From Lates calcarifer (taxonomy: Eukaryota; Chordata; Actinopteri; Centropomidae), in NCBI RefSeq assembly GCF_001640805.2, contig NC_066845.1, positions 24,058,307-24,122,306 on the forward strand: 64,000 nt of DNA, in the 5' to 3' direction. The first letter of the stretch is position 1. Each line of letters begins with the position of its first letter. The notes under the pieces are model-generated. The model saw only the letters and a program-made list of their open reading frames with translations, made no database searches and was not told the origin of the DNA. Positions 63,770 to 64,000 of the stretch are shown here, in pieces. The translations under genes were made by a program, and so were the position numbers.

Positions 63770-64000
63770 ACTTTGGTGGTTCCTCCCTCCCCTAATTTTT
63801 CCTCTACCACTGTAAAGTGAGTCTTGGCTTTGAGGTCATCCCCTGATCTTTCCTCTAGTGGCAGCAGCAGGTCAAAGTTTTCTCTTATCCAGTGAAATAT
63901 CTCCCCATCTATCTTGTGGATTGCCACTAAATTTGGTCTCAGACTTCCATGTTCCTCTCTGGATGAACTGTAATAACTATGGTTATCCCCAAAGCCATCT
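63770..64000 (-). mobile_element. Copy of the same element, cut by the window end
   Basis: The words gaggtcatcccctgatcttt, cctctagtggcagcagcagg, gtcaaagttttctcttatcc and agtgaaatatctccccatct are those of the reverse strand of this family. The copy runs out of the window. Confidence 0.6.

Overview
The window is vertebrate nuclear DNA, almost certainly from a teleost fish and probably a percomorph. It is AT-rich, non-coding over most of its length, has introns with GT/AG borders, and is littered with degenerate copies of short interspersed repeats that I recognise from many fish genomes. There are no operons, ribosome binding sites, CRISPR arrays or phage genes.

The one protein-coding gene I can support is a neuropeptide FF receptor 2 (npffr2) on the minus strand. 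It is a rhodopsin-class GPCR for RFamide peptides. Three coding exons (35258-34931, 29542-29443 and 26188-25336) join in frame at consensus splice sites into a 426-residue seven-transmembrane receptor with all the class A landmarks. The first coding exon starts 7 nt inside a splice acceptor, so at least one untranslated exon lies upstream. Candidates are at 36964-36927 and at 42288-42250; the second sits in a CpG-dense stretch (about 41.6-42.9 kb) that is the best promoter candidate. A plausible poly(A) signal lies about 620 nt after the stop codon.

Layout: 1-22.4 kb is intergenic DNA with repeat relics, a local direct duplication (5.2/5.8 kb) and some exon-like cassettes near 5-6.7 kb that may belong to a non-coding transcript. 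From 22.39 to 22.96 kb there is a Tc1/mariner-type foldback element with long complementary arms. The region 24.7-42.5 kb is the npffr2 transcription unit with its introns and repeats. From 43 to 64 kb there is again gene-poor DNA with repeat relics, including a second copy of a foldback element that also lies in an npffr2 intron. About 21 kb upstream and 25 kb downstream of the gene I see no exon of another protein-coding gene.

All element names and similarities rest on recognition by eye; no alignment or database search was run.
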